NCBI GenBank assembly: GCA_964490015.1
Contig: CAZBBA010000006.1
Location: forward strand, 1-64,000
Origin: Perlabentimonas sp964490015
GTDB lineage: Bacteria > Bacteroidota > Bacteroidia > Bacteroidales > Tenuifilaceae
DNA: 64,000 nucleotides
Direction: 5' to 3'
The translations under genes and the position numbers were made by a program. This document shows, one piece after another, positions 46,508 to 55,748 of this stretch. The notes under the pieces are model-generated. The model was not told where the DNA came from. It ran no database searches and worked only from the letters and a program-made list of their open reading frames with translations. How positions within the stretch are numbered: position 1 is the stretch's first letter; each line of letters opens with the position of its first letter.

Positions 46508-49500
46508 ATGAAGTTTAACGAAGACTCAAGGGTTAAAATCCCTACCATATTACACCTCATCCGATTAGGATATGAATACCTTTCATTATCCAGTCAATCG
46601 TGGGATGAGTCAACCAATATTTTCACTGACATTTTCAAAGAAAGGGTAAAACACTTAAACCCTAAACTTACTGACTCTGACATAAACAGAGTATATGACG
46701 AATTATCATTGACACTGGAAAACGAGGATTTAGGAAAAGCTTTCTACGAAAAAATAACCGACAAATCAGAAACCCGACTGATTGATTTCGAAAATTTCAG
46801 CAATAATAAATTTCATGTTGTAACCGAATTGACCTACAAAAAGGATGATGAAGAATTTCGACCCGACATTATCCTATTGATTAATGGAATGCCTTTAGCA
46901 TTCATCGAGGTAAAAAAGCCAAACAACAGAGATGGAATTATTGCTGAACACAAAAGAATTCAAACCCGATTCAGAAATAAGAAGTTTCGCCAATTCGTAA
47001 ACCTGACCCAAATAATGGTTTTCTCCAACAACATGGAGTACGATGATAACACTCCCGAACCAATTGAGGGTGCTTTTTATGCAACTGCTTCTTACGACAA
47101 CCCTCCGTTTAACTATTTTCGGGAGGAAGAAAAGTTTGATTTAGACACGCTACTTCAACCAATCGATGACGAGACCGAAAACGCTGTTTTAAAAGACAAT
47201 AATTTATTATCAATAAAAACTTCAAAAGAGTTTGAGGTCAATAAAAATCCAAATACACCGACAAACCGAATTTGCACTTCCCTATTTCAAAAAGAAAGAC
47301 TGGCTTTTCTTTTACAGTATGCAATTGCTTACGTGAAGGAGACAAAAGGATTAGAAAAACACATAATGCGTTACCCTCAGCTATTTGCCACCAAAGCAAT
47401 TGAGAACAAGCTGAACAATAACATAAAAAAAGGGATTATTTGGCACACACAGGGTAGTGGAAAAACCGCTTTGGCGTATTACAACGTTAAGCACCTTACC
47501 GATTATTACCAAAAAAAGGGCATTGTACCTAAATTCTATTTTATTGTTGACCGCCTCGACCTTTTAATTCAAGCAGCAAAAGAATTTAAAGCACGTGGAT
47601 TGGTTGTACACGAAATCGATTCGCGCGATGCTTTTGCAAAAGACATTAAAGCAACTACGGTAATTCATAATCATTCGGGAAAAGCGGAAATAACTGTTGT
47701 AAACATTCAAAAATTTCAGGACGACCCGAATGTTATTAAAAATAACGATTACCAGTTAAACATTCAGCGGGTTTTCTTTTTAGATGAAGTTCACCGTAGC
47801 TACAATCCAAAAGGAAGCTTCTTGGCAAACTTGGAACAAGCAGATAAAGGTTCTGTTAAAATTGGATTGACTGGCACACCACTATTAGGTTCAGAATACA
47901 ATTCAAAAACGCTTTTTGGCGATTACATTCATAAATATTATTACAACGCTTCAATAAAAGACGGTTACACTTTGCGCCTGATTCGAGAAGAGATTGAAAC
48001 AACCTACAAACTCACTTTGCAGGAAGCATTAAAAGAAATTGAAATCCTCAAAGGTAATGCTGATAGAACTACAGTATATGCTCACCGTAAGTTTGTTGAG
48101 CCGATGCTCGACTACATCATAAAGGATTTTGAAAAAGCACGGATTACCTTAAACGACAATTCTATTGGTGGTATGGTGGTTTGCGATTCTGCTCCTCAGG
48201 CAAAAATGATGTATAAGATTTTTCAGGATAAATACGCCAGCAAACCAGAGGGTATATTATTGGAGGCTGCCGAACCTGAAGAAAGTTACGGCAATAAACA
48301 AAAACGGAAAAGCAAAGTAACAACAGCAGTTCTAATTTTACACGATGAAGGTACCAAACAGGAACGCAAAGACCTGATAGACGATTTCAAAGACGGAAAA
48401 ATTGATTTCCTTTTTGTGTTCAACATGTTGCTAACTGGTTTTGATGCAAAACGCTTAAAGAAATTATATATTGGGCGTGTAATAAAAGCACACAACTTAT
48501 TACAGACTTTGACCCGTGTTAACCGCAGGTACAAGAATTTCCTTTATGGTTATGTAGTTGATTTTGCCGACATTCAAAAGGAGTTCGATAAAACCAACCG
48601 TGATTATTTCAACGAATTGCAAGCCGAGCTGGGCGATGAAATGGAACATTATTCCAACCTCTTTAAATCGGCCGAAGAAATTGAAGAAGAAATACAGGAA
48701 ATAAAAGAGGTATTATTCCATTTCGATACGGAAACAAAAGAAATATTTGTTCAGCAAATAAGCGAGATTAACAACCGTGCCGAAATGCTGAAAATTGCCA
48801 AAGTGCTGAACAATGCCAAAGCACTTTACAACATTATCCGACTTTCTGGAAATTTTGAGTTGTTGGATAAACTCGATTTTAAAACACTCAACATTCTTTC
48901 ACGTTGTGCTAATGATAGACTTGCTCTAATCAACACAAAAGAGCGTTTGGAAAATAGTGTGGATACTACCAATTTGCTTAACGTGGCTTTGGAAGATGTG
49001 ATTTTTGCATTTACCAAAGTGAAAGAGGAAGAAATGGTTATTGCCGACCAGTTGAAAGACACCTTGCAGAAAACCCGTGAGGCATTGGGTGGTAATTTCG
49101 ACCAGAAAGACCCTGTATTTATTTCGTTGAAAGAAGAACTGGAACGACTTTTTAAAAAGAAAAATCTGAATGAAGTTACCAAGGAGGAAATGGAGGCCAA
49201 CATTGCCGCTTTGGAAATAATATACAACAAAGCTCGTGAACTGGAACGCAAAAATCAGTTACTTCGTGCCAAGTATAAAAACGATGAAAAGTATGCCCGT
49301 TTGCATAAGCGATTAATGGAGAAAGACCCCTTAACCGATAGCGAAGCAAAGCTGTTCGAGGCATTACAAAGTTTGAAACAGGAAGTAGACAACCAAATAC
49401 AGCTAAATGCAAAAATGCTGGAGAACGAAAGTTTTGTAGAAAAAATGATTTTGCGTTTAGTTGTTCAACAATTAAAGAATAAACATCATTTACCACTCGA

Positions 49501-49576
49501 CGCTAACCGCAGCAAGTTAATTAATGGGATGGTGGTAAAAGAATATATGAACGAATTTTATGGCAGAACTGCATAA
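46508..49576 (+). CDS. hsdR: Type I restriction endonuclease subunit R
   Basis: HsdR translocates and cleaves unmethylated DNA as part of the HsdR2M2S complex. The 1022-residue product has an N-terminal PD-(D/E)XK nuclease (EFRPDIILLINGMPLAFIEVKKPN split over about 118-140, key Asp, Glu and Lys), a Walker A (IWHTQGSGKTALAYY, about 317-330), a DEVHR box (FFLDEVHRSYN) and later helicase motifs (GLTGTPLLG, LLTGFDAKRLK, LTRVNRRYK). The C-terminal coiled region binds the methylase complex. The motifs are intact. It heads the locus, with a GxxExxY gene inserted after it. Confidence 0.96.
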   Translation: MKFNEDSRVKIPTILHLIRLGYEYLSLSSQSWDESTNIFTDIFKERVKHLNPKLTDSDINRVYDELSLTLENEDLGKAFYEKITDKSETRLIDFENFSNNKFHVVTELTYKKDDEEFRPDIILLINGMPLAFIEVKKPNNRDGIIAEHKRIQTRFRNKKFRQFVNLTQIMVFSNNMEYDDNTPEPIEGAFYATASYDNPPFNYFREEEKFDLDTLLQPIDDETENAVLKDNNLLSIKTSKEFEVNKNPNTPTNRICTSLFQKERLAFLLQYAIAYVKETKGLEKHIMRYPQLFATKAIENKLNNNIKKGIIWHTQGSGKTALAYYNVKHLTDYYQKKGIVPKFYFIVDRLDLLIQAAKEFKARGLVVHEIDSRDAFAKDIKATTVIHNHSGKAEITVVNIQKFQDDPNVIKNNDYQLNIQRVFFLDEVHRSYNPKGSFLANLEQADKGSVKIGLTGTPLLGSEYNSKTLFGDYIHKYYYNASIKDGYTLRLIREEIETTYKLTLQEALKEIEILKGNADRTTVYAHRKFVEPMLDYIIKDFEKARITLNDNSIGGMVVCDSAPQAKMMYKIFQDKYASKPEGILLEAAEPEESYGNKQKRKSKVTTAVLILHDEGTKQERKDLIDDFKDGKIDFLFVFNMLLTGFDAKRLKKLYIGRVIKAHNLLQTLTRVNRRYKNFLYGYVVDFADIQKEFDKTNRDYFNELQAELGDEMEHYSNLFKSAEEIEEEIQEIKEVLFHFDTETKEIFVQQISEINNRAEMLKIAKVLNNAKALYNIIRLSGNFELLDKLDFKTLNILSRCANDRLALINTKERLENSVDTTNLLNVALEDVIFAFTKVKEEEMVIADQLKDTLQKTREALGGNFDQKDPVFISLKEELERLFKKKNLNEVTKEEMEANIAALEIIYNKARELERKNQLLRAKYKNDEKYARLHKRLMEKDPLTDSEAKLFEALQSLKQEVDNQIQLNAKMLENESFVEKMILRLVVQQLKNKHHLPLDANRSKLINGMVVKEYMNEFYGRTA

Positions 49577-49660
49577 TCTCTCGCAAAGACGCCAAGCCGC
49601 TAAGCAAGAAAAAAATTATATACTTTGCGACTTAGCTCCTTTGCGAGAAATAAAATTTGT
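49577..49660. repeat. Left flank repeat of the GxxExxY cassette
   Basis: Begins at the hsdR stop. It shares with the right flank the segments AAGCCGCTAAG, ACTTTGCGAC and TTTGCGAGAAA in the same order. Within itself CTCGCAAAG and CTTTGCGAG pair, so it is also an imperfect hairpin. Sequence of this CGCAAAG/CTTTGCG kind is a common dispersed repeat in Bacteroidota intergenic DNA. Confidence 0.7.
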
Positions 49661-49676
49661 GAGAAAAAATTAAACC

Positions 49677-50054
49677 ATGACTGAAAACGAAATAGCTAAA
49701 ATAATTGTCAACACAGCTTACGATATTCACGTAAAACTAGGCCCCGGTTTATTGGAGTCGGTTTATGAAGAAATCATGTTTTATGAACTCCAAAAACAAG
49801 GTTTAGATGTCGACAGGCAAAAAGTTATTCCGGTAATCTGGGATGACTTGAAAATGGATATTGGTTTCAGAGCCGATTTAATCGTTGAAAACAAAGTCAT
49901 TATTGAATTAAAATCGGTGGAGCAAATTGCATCGGTTCACCCAAAGCAATTATTAACATACTTAAAAGTAGCGGGGAAAAAACTAGGTCTTTTAATTAAC
50001 TTCAATGAAAAACTAATAAAAGACGGTATAACAAGAATAGTAAACAATTTATAG
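49677..50054 (+). CDS. GxxExxY family protein
   Basis: A 125-residue protein of the GxxExxY family, named for its signature, visible here as GPGLLESVYEE (residues about 22-32). The second half, GFRADLIVENKVIIELKSVEQIA, carries Asp and Glu-x-Lys in the arrangement of a PD-(D/E)XK nuclease. The family has no firm function. It lies within the hsd operon, in the same orientation, between two similar repeats. It therefore looks like an inserted cassette that did not break the neighbouring genes. Confidence 0.92.
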   Translation: MTENEIAKIIVNTAYDIHVKLGPGLLESVYEEIMFYELQKQGLDVDRQKVIPVIWDDLKMDIGFRADLIVENKVIIELKSVEQIASVHPKQLLTYLKVAGKKLGLLINFNEKLIKDGITRIVNNL

Positions 50055-50058
50055 TATC

Positions 50059-50112
50059 TCACTAAGCCGCTAAGAAACTAACTTTGCGACCTTGCGGCTT
50101 TGCGAGAAACAA
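50059..50112. repeat. Right flank repeat of the GxxExxY cassette
   Basis: Direct partner of the left repeat, in the same orientation: AAGCCGCTAAG, ACTTTGCGAC and TTTGCGAGAAA are conserved with a shorter spacer. It lies between the GxxExxY stop and the hsdM start. Confidence 0.7.
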
Positions 50113-50136
50113 AACATAGCGAGAGAGAAAAAGAAT

Positions 50137-51753
50137 ATGACTACAATACAATTTGAACAGCAAACAAAGGAGCTTATCGATAGTTTAAAATCGGTGTGTG
50201 CCAACTATGGTTTGGGGAACGATGGAAACGAGTTTAAGATTATCACACAGGTATTTCTGTATAAATTTTTGAACGACAAATTTGTTTACGAGGTAAAAAA
50301 GCTCGATGATAAAATAGCCAATGCCGAAAAACCGGTTGAAGTATTAAAAAGTTATAGTGCCGACGAATACGAAATGCTCACCATGCAAATGAGCGAAGCA
50401 ACCGCAAGCATAAAGCCCGACCATTTAATTAGTGCCTTGTTCGAGAAACAAAACGAAACCAAATTTGCCGATACATTTGACAATACCCTACTGGATATTG
50501 CCAAAGAGAACAGCGATATTTTTTCTGTAATCACGCAAGACGGTGAAAAAATCACCCTTTTCGAAAACATCAGTAAATATGTTACCGACAAGCGCGATGA
50601 CTTTTGCCGTGCCATTATCAATAAACTTATTGGATTTAGCTTTGAACATATTTTTCACGAGAAATTCGATTTCTACGCTACCATATTCGAATACCTCATT
50701 AAGGATTACAATACCAACAGCGGAGGTAAATATGCCGAGTATTTTACGCCTCATGCCGTTGCTAAAATCATGGCGCGTTGTATGGTGCATGGCGATGTAA
50801 GCAACGTAACCTGTTACGACCCATCGGCGGGTTCGGGTACGCTGCTAATGAACCTTGCCCACCAGATTGGCGAGGATAAATGTACCATCTACTCGCAGGA
50901 TATTTCGCAGAAATCGTCCAACCTCCTACGTTTAAATCTAATTTTGAACAACCTTGTTCATTCCATACCCAATATTGTAAAAGGGAATACCTTAACTGAC
51001 CCGTATCATAAGAAAAACGGCAAGCTGCAAAAGTTCGATTACATTGTTTCAAATCCCCCTTTTAAACTGGACTATTCCGATTTTCGCGACGATTTAGATA
51101 CCAAGGAAAACAACGACCGCTTTTTTGCAGGCATTCCCAATGTACCTGCAAAAGCCAAAGACAAAATGGCAATTTACCCACTGTTTATTCAGCACATAAT
51201 GTATAGTTTGAACAAGGGCGGTAAGGCAGCCGTTGTTGTACCAACAGGGTTTATTACAGCTCAAAGCGGAATAGATAAAGCCATACGCGAACGATTGGTG
51301 GAAGAAAAAATGTTGCGTGGTGTGGTAAGTATGCCAAGCAATATTTTTGCAGCTACGGGTACAAATGTTTCCATTGTATTTATTGATGATGCCGACAAGG
51401 GGGATGTAGTTTTAATCGATGCCTCCAATTTGGGCGAAACCATTAAAGACGGTAAAAACCAACGCACCGTATTAACCCCAGACGAAGAAGATAAAATAAT
51501 AAACACATTTAACAACAAAGATGTAGTTGCCGATTTTTCGGTAGTAGTAACTTACGACGATATAAAAGCCAAAAACTATAGCTTTAGTGCAGGGCAATAT
51601 TTCGAGGTTAAAATTGAATATACTGATATTACCCAAGAGGAATTTGAAGTCAAAATGAACGGCTTTAAAAGTAACCTGAACAAGCTGTTTTCAGAATCAT
51701 CGGATTTGGAAGCAGAGATTAAAAAGCAGTTGGAGGGGCTTAGGTATGAATAA
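50137..51753 (+). CDS. hsdM: Type I restriction-modification methylase subunit M
   Basis: HsdM methylates adenine within the HsdMS complex. From ATG 50137 the protein has 538 residues; the longer frame from 50092 enters the flanking repeat and is rejected. It shows the helical N-terminal HsdM domain, the SAM-binding motif I (DPSAGSGTLL), the TPHAVAKIMA lead-in and the catalytic motif NPPF (VSNPPFKLDYSD), all in the usual order. Its last codons overlap hsdS by eight bases (ATGAATAA). Confidence 0.96.
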   Translation: MTTIQFEQQTKELIDSLKSVCANYGLGNDGNEFKIITQVFLYKFLNDKFVYEVKKLDDKIANAEKPVEVLKSYSADEYEMLTMQMSEATASIKPDHLISALFEKQNETKFADTFDNTLLDIAKENSDIFSVITQDGEKITLFENISKYVTDKRDDFCRAIINKLIGFSFEHIFHEKFDFYATIFEYLIKDYNTNSGGKYAEYFTPHAVAKIMARCMVHGDVSNVTCYDPSAGSGTLLMNLAHQIGEDKCTIYSQDISQKSSNLLRLNLILNNLVHSIPNIVKGNTLTDPYHKKNGKLQKFDYIVSNPPFKLDYSDFRDDLDTKENNDRFFAGIPNVPAKAKDKMAIYPLFIQHIMYSLNKGGKAAVVVPTGFITAQSGIDKAIRERLVEEKMLRGVVSMPSNIFAATGTNVSIVFIDDADKGDVVLIDASNLGETIKDGKNQRTVLTPDEEDKIINTFNNKDVVADFSVVVTYDDIKAKNYSFSAGQYFEVKIEYTDITQEEFEVKMNGFKSNLNKLFSESSDLEAEIKKQLEGLRYE

Positions 51754-53044
51754 AGCCACTTTACAACAGTTAGCAATTAAAATATCAAGTGGTTTAACTC
51801 CCTTACGTTCTAATATCAATTTTTGGAATAGCCCTGATATTCCTTGGGTTAAAACTGAACAATTAGGAACAAAAAACATATTTGATTCTAACGAGAAAGT
51901 TTCACAACAAGCCCTTGATGATACTGGTTTGAGACTATATCCAAAAAACACAATCTCGGTTGCTATGTATGGCGAAGGAAAGACAAGAGGTAGCGTTTCA
52001 ATTCTTAAAAACGAAATGACAACAAACCAAGCTTGTTGTAATATCGAATTGGATAAAAAAAAAGCTGATTATGAATATGTTTACTATTATCTAACCACTC
52101 AATACAACCAGTTAAGGAATTTATCTTCAGGTGTTCGTAAAAACCTTAATTCAAATGACATTAAGAATTTTGAAATTAGGATTCCTGAAAAGTTAGATGA
52201 CCAGCGCAAGATAGCTTCTGTACTGTCCTCCCTCGACACCAAAATAGAACTCAACAACCGCATCAATGCCGAGTTGGAGGCAATGGCTAAAACCCTGTAC
52301 GATTATTGGTTTGTACAATTCGATTTTCCCGCCAACTTACAAGACCCTGCCCTGAGCGGAGCCGAAGGGTACAAATCATCGGGCGGTAAAATGGTGTACA
52401 ATGCCGAATTGAAAAGGGATATTCCTGAGGGGTGGGAAGTGAAAAAAATGTCAGAAATTGCAAATATTACAATGGGTCAATCGCCAGAAGGCAGTTCCTA
52501 TAACGATGATGGGATTGGAGAAATATTTTTTCAAGGTTCTACAGATTTCGGTTGGCGTTATCCAACTATTAGACAATACACAACTCAACCAAACAGAAGG
52601 GCAAAAGCTGGTGATATTTTACTAAGTGTTCGTGCACCTGTTGGAACTTTAAACATCGCTGATAATGATTGTTGTATTGGTCGTGGTTTAGCTGCATTAA
52701 ATAGTAAATCAGGTTATGATAGCTATCTATATTATGTAATGGAATATTTTAAGCAAATTTTTGACAACAGAAATAATGCAGGAACCACTTTTGGCTCAAT
52801 AACAAAGGATGATTTATTTTCTTTAAAATTAGTCTACCCAAAGGATGATGTTTTAAAAAAATACAACCAATCAGTTTTTAAATACAATCAAATTATTTTG
52901 AATAATCACAAACAAAACCAACAACTTACAAAACTTCGAGATTGGTTGTTGCCAATGTTAATGAATGGGCAAGTAACAGTAAAAGAAGCGGAAGAAAGGA
53001 TAAGCATGGCAGCCGAACCGGGTGTTGAATATAAAAAAGGGTAA
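51746..53044 (+). CDS. hsdS: Type I restriction-modification specificity subunit S
   Basis: A 432-residue HsdS with two target-recognition domains, each followed by a helical spacer. The first ends with DDQRKIASVLSSLDTKIELNNRINAEL (key run about 151-177) and the second with YNQIILNNHKQNQQLTKLRDWLLPML. This halves-of-a-palindrome build is typical of type I S subunits and sets the sequence bound. The two TRDs differ from each other, as expected. It is translationally coupled to hsdM and followed 18 bases later by a HipA-like kinase. Confidence 0.94.
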   Translation: MNKATLQQLAIKISSGLTPLRSNINFWNSPDIPWVKTEQLGTKNIFDSNEKVSQQALDDTGLRLYPKNTISVAMYGEGKTRGSVSILKNEMTTNQACCNIELDKKKADYEYVYYYLTTQYNQLRNLSSGVRKNLNSNDIKNFEIRIPEKLDDQRKIASVLSSLDTKIELNNRINAELEAMAKTLYDYWFVQFDFPANLQDPALSGAEGYKSSGGKMVYNAELKRDIPEGWEVKKMSEIANITMGQSPEGSSYNDDGIGEIFFQGSTDFGWRYPTIRQYTTQPNRRAKAGDILLSVRAPVGTLNIADNDCCIGRGLAALNSKSGYDSYLYYVMEYFKQIFDNRNNAGTTFGSITKDDLFSLKLVYPKDDVLKKYNQSVFKYNQIILNNHKQNQQLTKLRDWLLPMLMNGQVTVKEAEERISMAAEPGVEYKKG

Positions 53045-53062
53045 AAAGTTAAAGATTAAAAA

Positions 53063-54103
53063 ATGCCTGAATTTTATAATATTACAAGCTGGAACGAAAA
53101 GCCTTGGTATCAAACTGGCGGTACTCGTAGTAAAGTAATTGTTGAGAACCCCGAAACAGGCGATGACTATTATTTCAAATCATCGCTTAAAAAAGAGAAG
53201 ATTGATTATAAATATGAGTTCTGGTCCGAGATTGCAGCCAGTGAAGTGGGTACACTCTTAGGTTTCGATATGCTTCGGTACGATATTGCGTATAATAGGG
53301 GCGAAATTGGCTGTCTTTCAAAATCTATGGTTACCGAAGGCAAGAATAAGCTTACCGAAGGCATCAGTTATCTAACTGGGTTCGATACTACCTATAATCC
53401 TGAAGAAAAAAGCTCGAAGAAACTTTATACATTCCATTTCATCCGTGATACACTGGAATATTTTCAGCTTGGACATTACATTGGCAATATCATTGAAATA
53501 ATTATTGTTGACAGCATAGTTGGCAATGGCGATAGACATCAGGAAAACTGGGGTATTATTACCGATTATAACGAAGTTATTAAAACCCTTGAAGAGATTG
53601 CCAAAAGCGAGAAAAAAGGAATTCTTGAAAAAACGCTATTTGCATTAATGGCAATTACTTCAAAGGCAAATCGTGAAGATGCAGAACAGCTGGTTAAAGA
53701 ATTTAATCTGAAAATGCCCGGTCGGTTTTCTCAGATTTACGATAGCGGAAGCTGCTTAGGTCGAGAGTTGGACGATGATAAAGTAAAACAAATGCTTACT
53801 GATAAAGCTATGATTGAAGCATACATTCGTAAGGGAGTATCGGAAATTCACTGGGAAGGGGAAAAACTTAATCATATTGCTTTAATTGAAAAACTACAAC
53901 TAATTTACCCTGATATTGTTAAAGTTATAATAGCAAGAGTTAAAAAGAACTATTCTCAGGAAAAAATTAAAAAATGTATTTTAAGCATTGATGAGAAATT
54001 ACCACCTGAATTTGCCCAATTTAAATTACCTTTAGACAGGAAAGAATTCATGCTAAAATTAATATCTTTGCGGGTTCAAAATTTATTGGATATAAAACAG
54101 TGA
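53063..54103 (+). CDS. HipA-like protein kinase
   Basis: A 346-residue kinase of the HipA family. The expected parts are visible: ATP-site Lys in YYFKSS (Lys39), a catalytic loop IVGNGDRHQENWG (about 152-164, catalytic Asp157) and a metal-binding YDSGSCLG (Asp227, DFG-equivalent). HipA kinases phosphorylate protein targets such as tRNA synthetases or ribosomal factors. The long insert between the catalytic loop and the metal site, and the absence of the HipA N-subdomain, are not those of E. coli HipA. It starts 18 bases after hsdS and overlaps the next gene by four bases, so it is part of the restriction locus transcript. Confidence 0.8.
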   Translation: MPEFYNITSWNEKPWYQTGGTRSKVIVENPETGDDYYFKSSLKKEKIDYKYEFWSEIAASEVGTLLGFDMLRYDIAYNRGEIGCLSKSMVTEGKNKLTEGISYLTGFDTTYNPEEKSSKKLYTFHFIRDTLEYFQLGHYIGNIIEIIIVDSIVGNGDRHQENWGIITDYNEVIKTLEEIAKSEKKGILEKTLFALMAITSKANREDAEQLVKEFNLKMPGRFSQIYDSGSCLGRELDDDKVKQMLTDKAMIEAYIRKGVSEIHWEGEKLNHIALIEKLQLIYPDIVKVIIARVKKNYSQEKIKKCILSIDEKLPPEFAQFKLPLDRKEFMLKLISLRVQNLLDIKQ

Positions 54104-54756
54104 AAGCGATAGCAAACATATATTTAGCTTGGCGTAAGGGGAAAGGAAGTCGTCGCAAGATTGTCGGGGTTATTAAAAAAAATGCTACCGAAGGGGTTCG
54201 CTTTTACTATCTTTCCAAAGGAGTTGAAGAAGCTCAAAAGGAAGGATTTACACCATATATTGATTTTCCCGATACCTCGAAAGTATATGCCGAAAAGGTT
54301 TTAGATATATTTGGGCAAAGACTTATTAAGACCGAACGCCCTGATATTCAAAAATACCTCGACTTTTGGGATATTGACCCAAAATATCAGGATGATAAAT
54401 TTTACCTATTGGCTTATTCACAGGGTATGTTATCAACCGACAACTTTGAATTTTTGGCTGATTTTCATCCAATAAAAGGATTGCAATTTGTAAGCGAAGT
54501 TTGTGGTTTATCTCATTATAAAGTTGAAACAGGCACTTTGCAAGTTGGTGATATACTTTCGTACGAATTGGAAAAAAATAACCCAAAAGACCCATTCGCA
54601 GTTAGGATTTTGAAAGACTCTAAAGTTCTTGGATACGTTAAAATGGTACATTCAAAGGTATTTTATAAAAAGATAAAACGTCCTTTGTCAGTTAGGGTTA
54701 AAAGTGTTGACCAGAATGGTTCGGTAAATCGAGTGTTTATCGAAATTTCATTCTAG
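54100..54756 (+). CDS. HIRAN-domain protein
   Basis: A 218-residue protein. Residues about 130-216 match a HIRAN domain (LQVGDILSYELEKNNPKDPFAVRI and VLGYVKMVHSKVF, split at about 147-184), which in SWI2/SNF2 helicases binds single-stranded 3' DNA ends. The first 125 residues are unfamiliar. The GTG start overlaps the kinase stop (GTGA), so the two proteins are probably translationally coupled and work together. A role in DNA-end sensing by the kinase-linked defence module is my inference. Confidence 0.75.
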   Translation: MKAIANIYLAWRKGKGSRRKIVGVIKKNATEGVRFYYLSKGVEEAQKEGFTPYIDFPDTSKVYAEKVLDIFGQRLIKTERPDIQKYLDFWDIDPKYQDDKFYLLAYSQGMLSTDNFEFLADFHPIKGLQFVSEVCGLSHYKVETGTLQVGDILSYELEKNNPKDPFAVRILKDSKVLGYVKMVHSKVFYKKIKRPLSVRVKSVDQNGSVNRVFIEISF

Positions 54757-55748
54757 TAATGTAAACCACGCTTCACACCCACACCCATTACTCACCTTTT
54801 GCATATTTATTTTATGCTCATTAGCCGAAAACGGGTGCCTATCCGCACGAGCTCACGCTCAAACCAAAGCTTGGCAAAGATTGCGTCATACCCCCTGCTC
54901 TCTTGTCAAGCCGATATCTTAACGAGATCGGTTATATCGTGTGCCCCAAAAACAGGCATCAATTAGCTCTGCTCATAGTAATAGCCAGCATATTATTTGC
55001 GTCCATTATCATTTCGTTATTAAATTCGTGTCCCAAAGGTCACCCCAACCGATATATTGCCCTACGGGGCAAGGGCAAGTAATCTATTTCTCCAATAGCC
55101 CCGTAGGGGCTGAATATCGGGAGAATATCTACCCTACCACAAACAAACCGTGCCGTAGGCTTGCCTGCCAACCTTTAATCGATGGGGCGCAAAGGGCAGG
55201 TACGGTACCCATTTAGTTTCAATAATCCATTATTTGTGTCCATCTTATCGTTAAGATATTCGTGTCCATTTGTGGCTAAGCATTATACCCGCCTAGAAAC
55301 AGGCATCAATTAACTCAGCTCTTAGCGACAACCAAGCACAATTACAATTAATCGTGTCCCAAAGGGAACCCCAACCGATATATTGTCCCTGCTTGCAGTA
55401 GGCAGGCCTAGCGGCACAGCCCCCGCTTCCACTTCGATATTCGTTATTCGTTATTCGATATTCGATATTCCGCTCTTCGCCCCATGCTCTTGGCTCTTAA
55501 CTCTTAGCGTTTGGCTCATCGCCTCGTCTCTTCGGTCTTCCAACTTCAAAATTCGATATTCAATATTCAACATTCGATATTCTCTCTGTTCTTGCTCATC
55601 ACACTTGCTCAACCTCTTGCTGTCCCCCCTGTTCATATCCTGTTCACAATCAGTTCATAAAAACACCCCCTCCCCCCATCGCCAATCCCCTCAATTTCAG
55701 AACTTAGCTTCGATAGTCTTTTATAACACAACTAAAAAATTACCTGTA
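54757..55748. other. Long repeat-rich intergenic region
   Basis: About 990 bases without a gene. It begins near 54991 with TATTATTTGCGTCCATTATC, repeated at 57654, and contains the high-identity direct repeat 55201-55560, CCCCGTAGGGG palindromes (near 55099) and a run of TTCGATATTCG-like units (55434-55580). An open frame starting at 55383 crosses this and is not translated before the ATG at 55749. Confidence 0.7.
55201..55560. repeat. Large direct repeat, copy A
   Basis: The stretch beginning TACGGTACCCATTTAG and ending in TTCAAAATTCGATATT recurs at 57933-58300 with only scattered differences. It contains GTGTCCATTTGTGGC, a CTTGCAGTAGGCAGG block and several ATTCGATATTCG units. Confidence 0.9.

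Noticed and set aside
46235..46508. Short minus-strand frames before hsdR
   Set aside because: They lie over the attC-like hairpin and common intergenic sequence, without starts or similarity.
55383..55748. N-terminal extension of the Ala-rich protein
   Set aside because: It is translated direct repeat sequence (repeated at 58115) and reads as noise.
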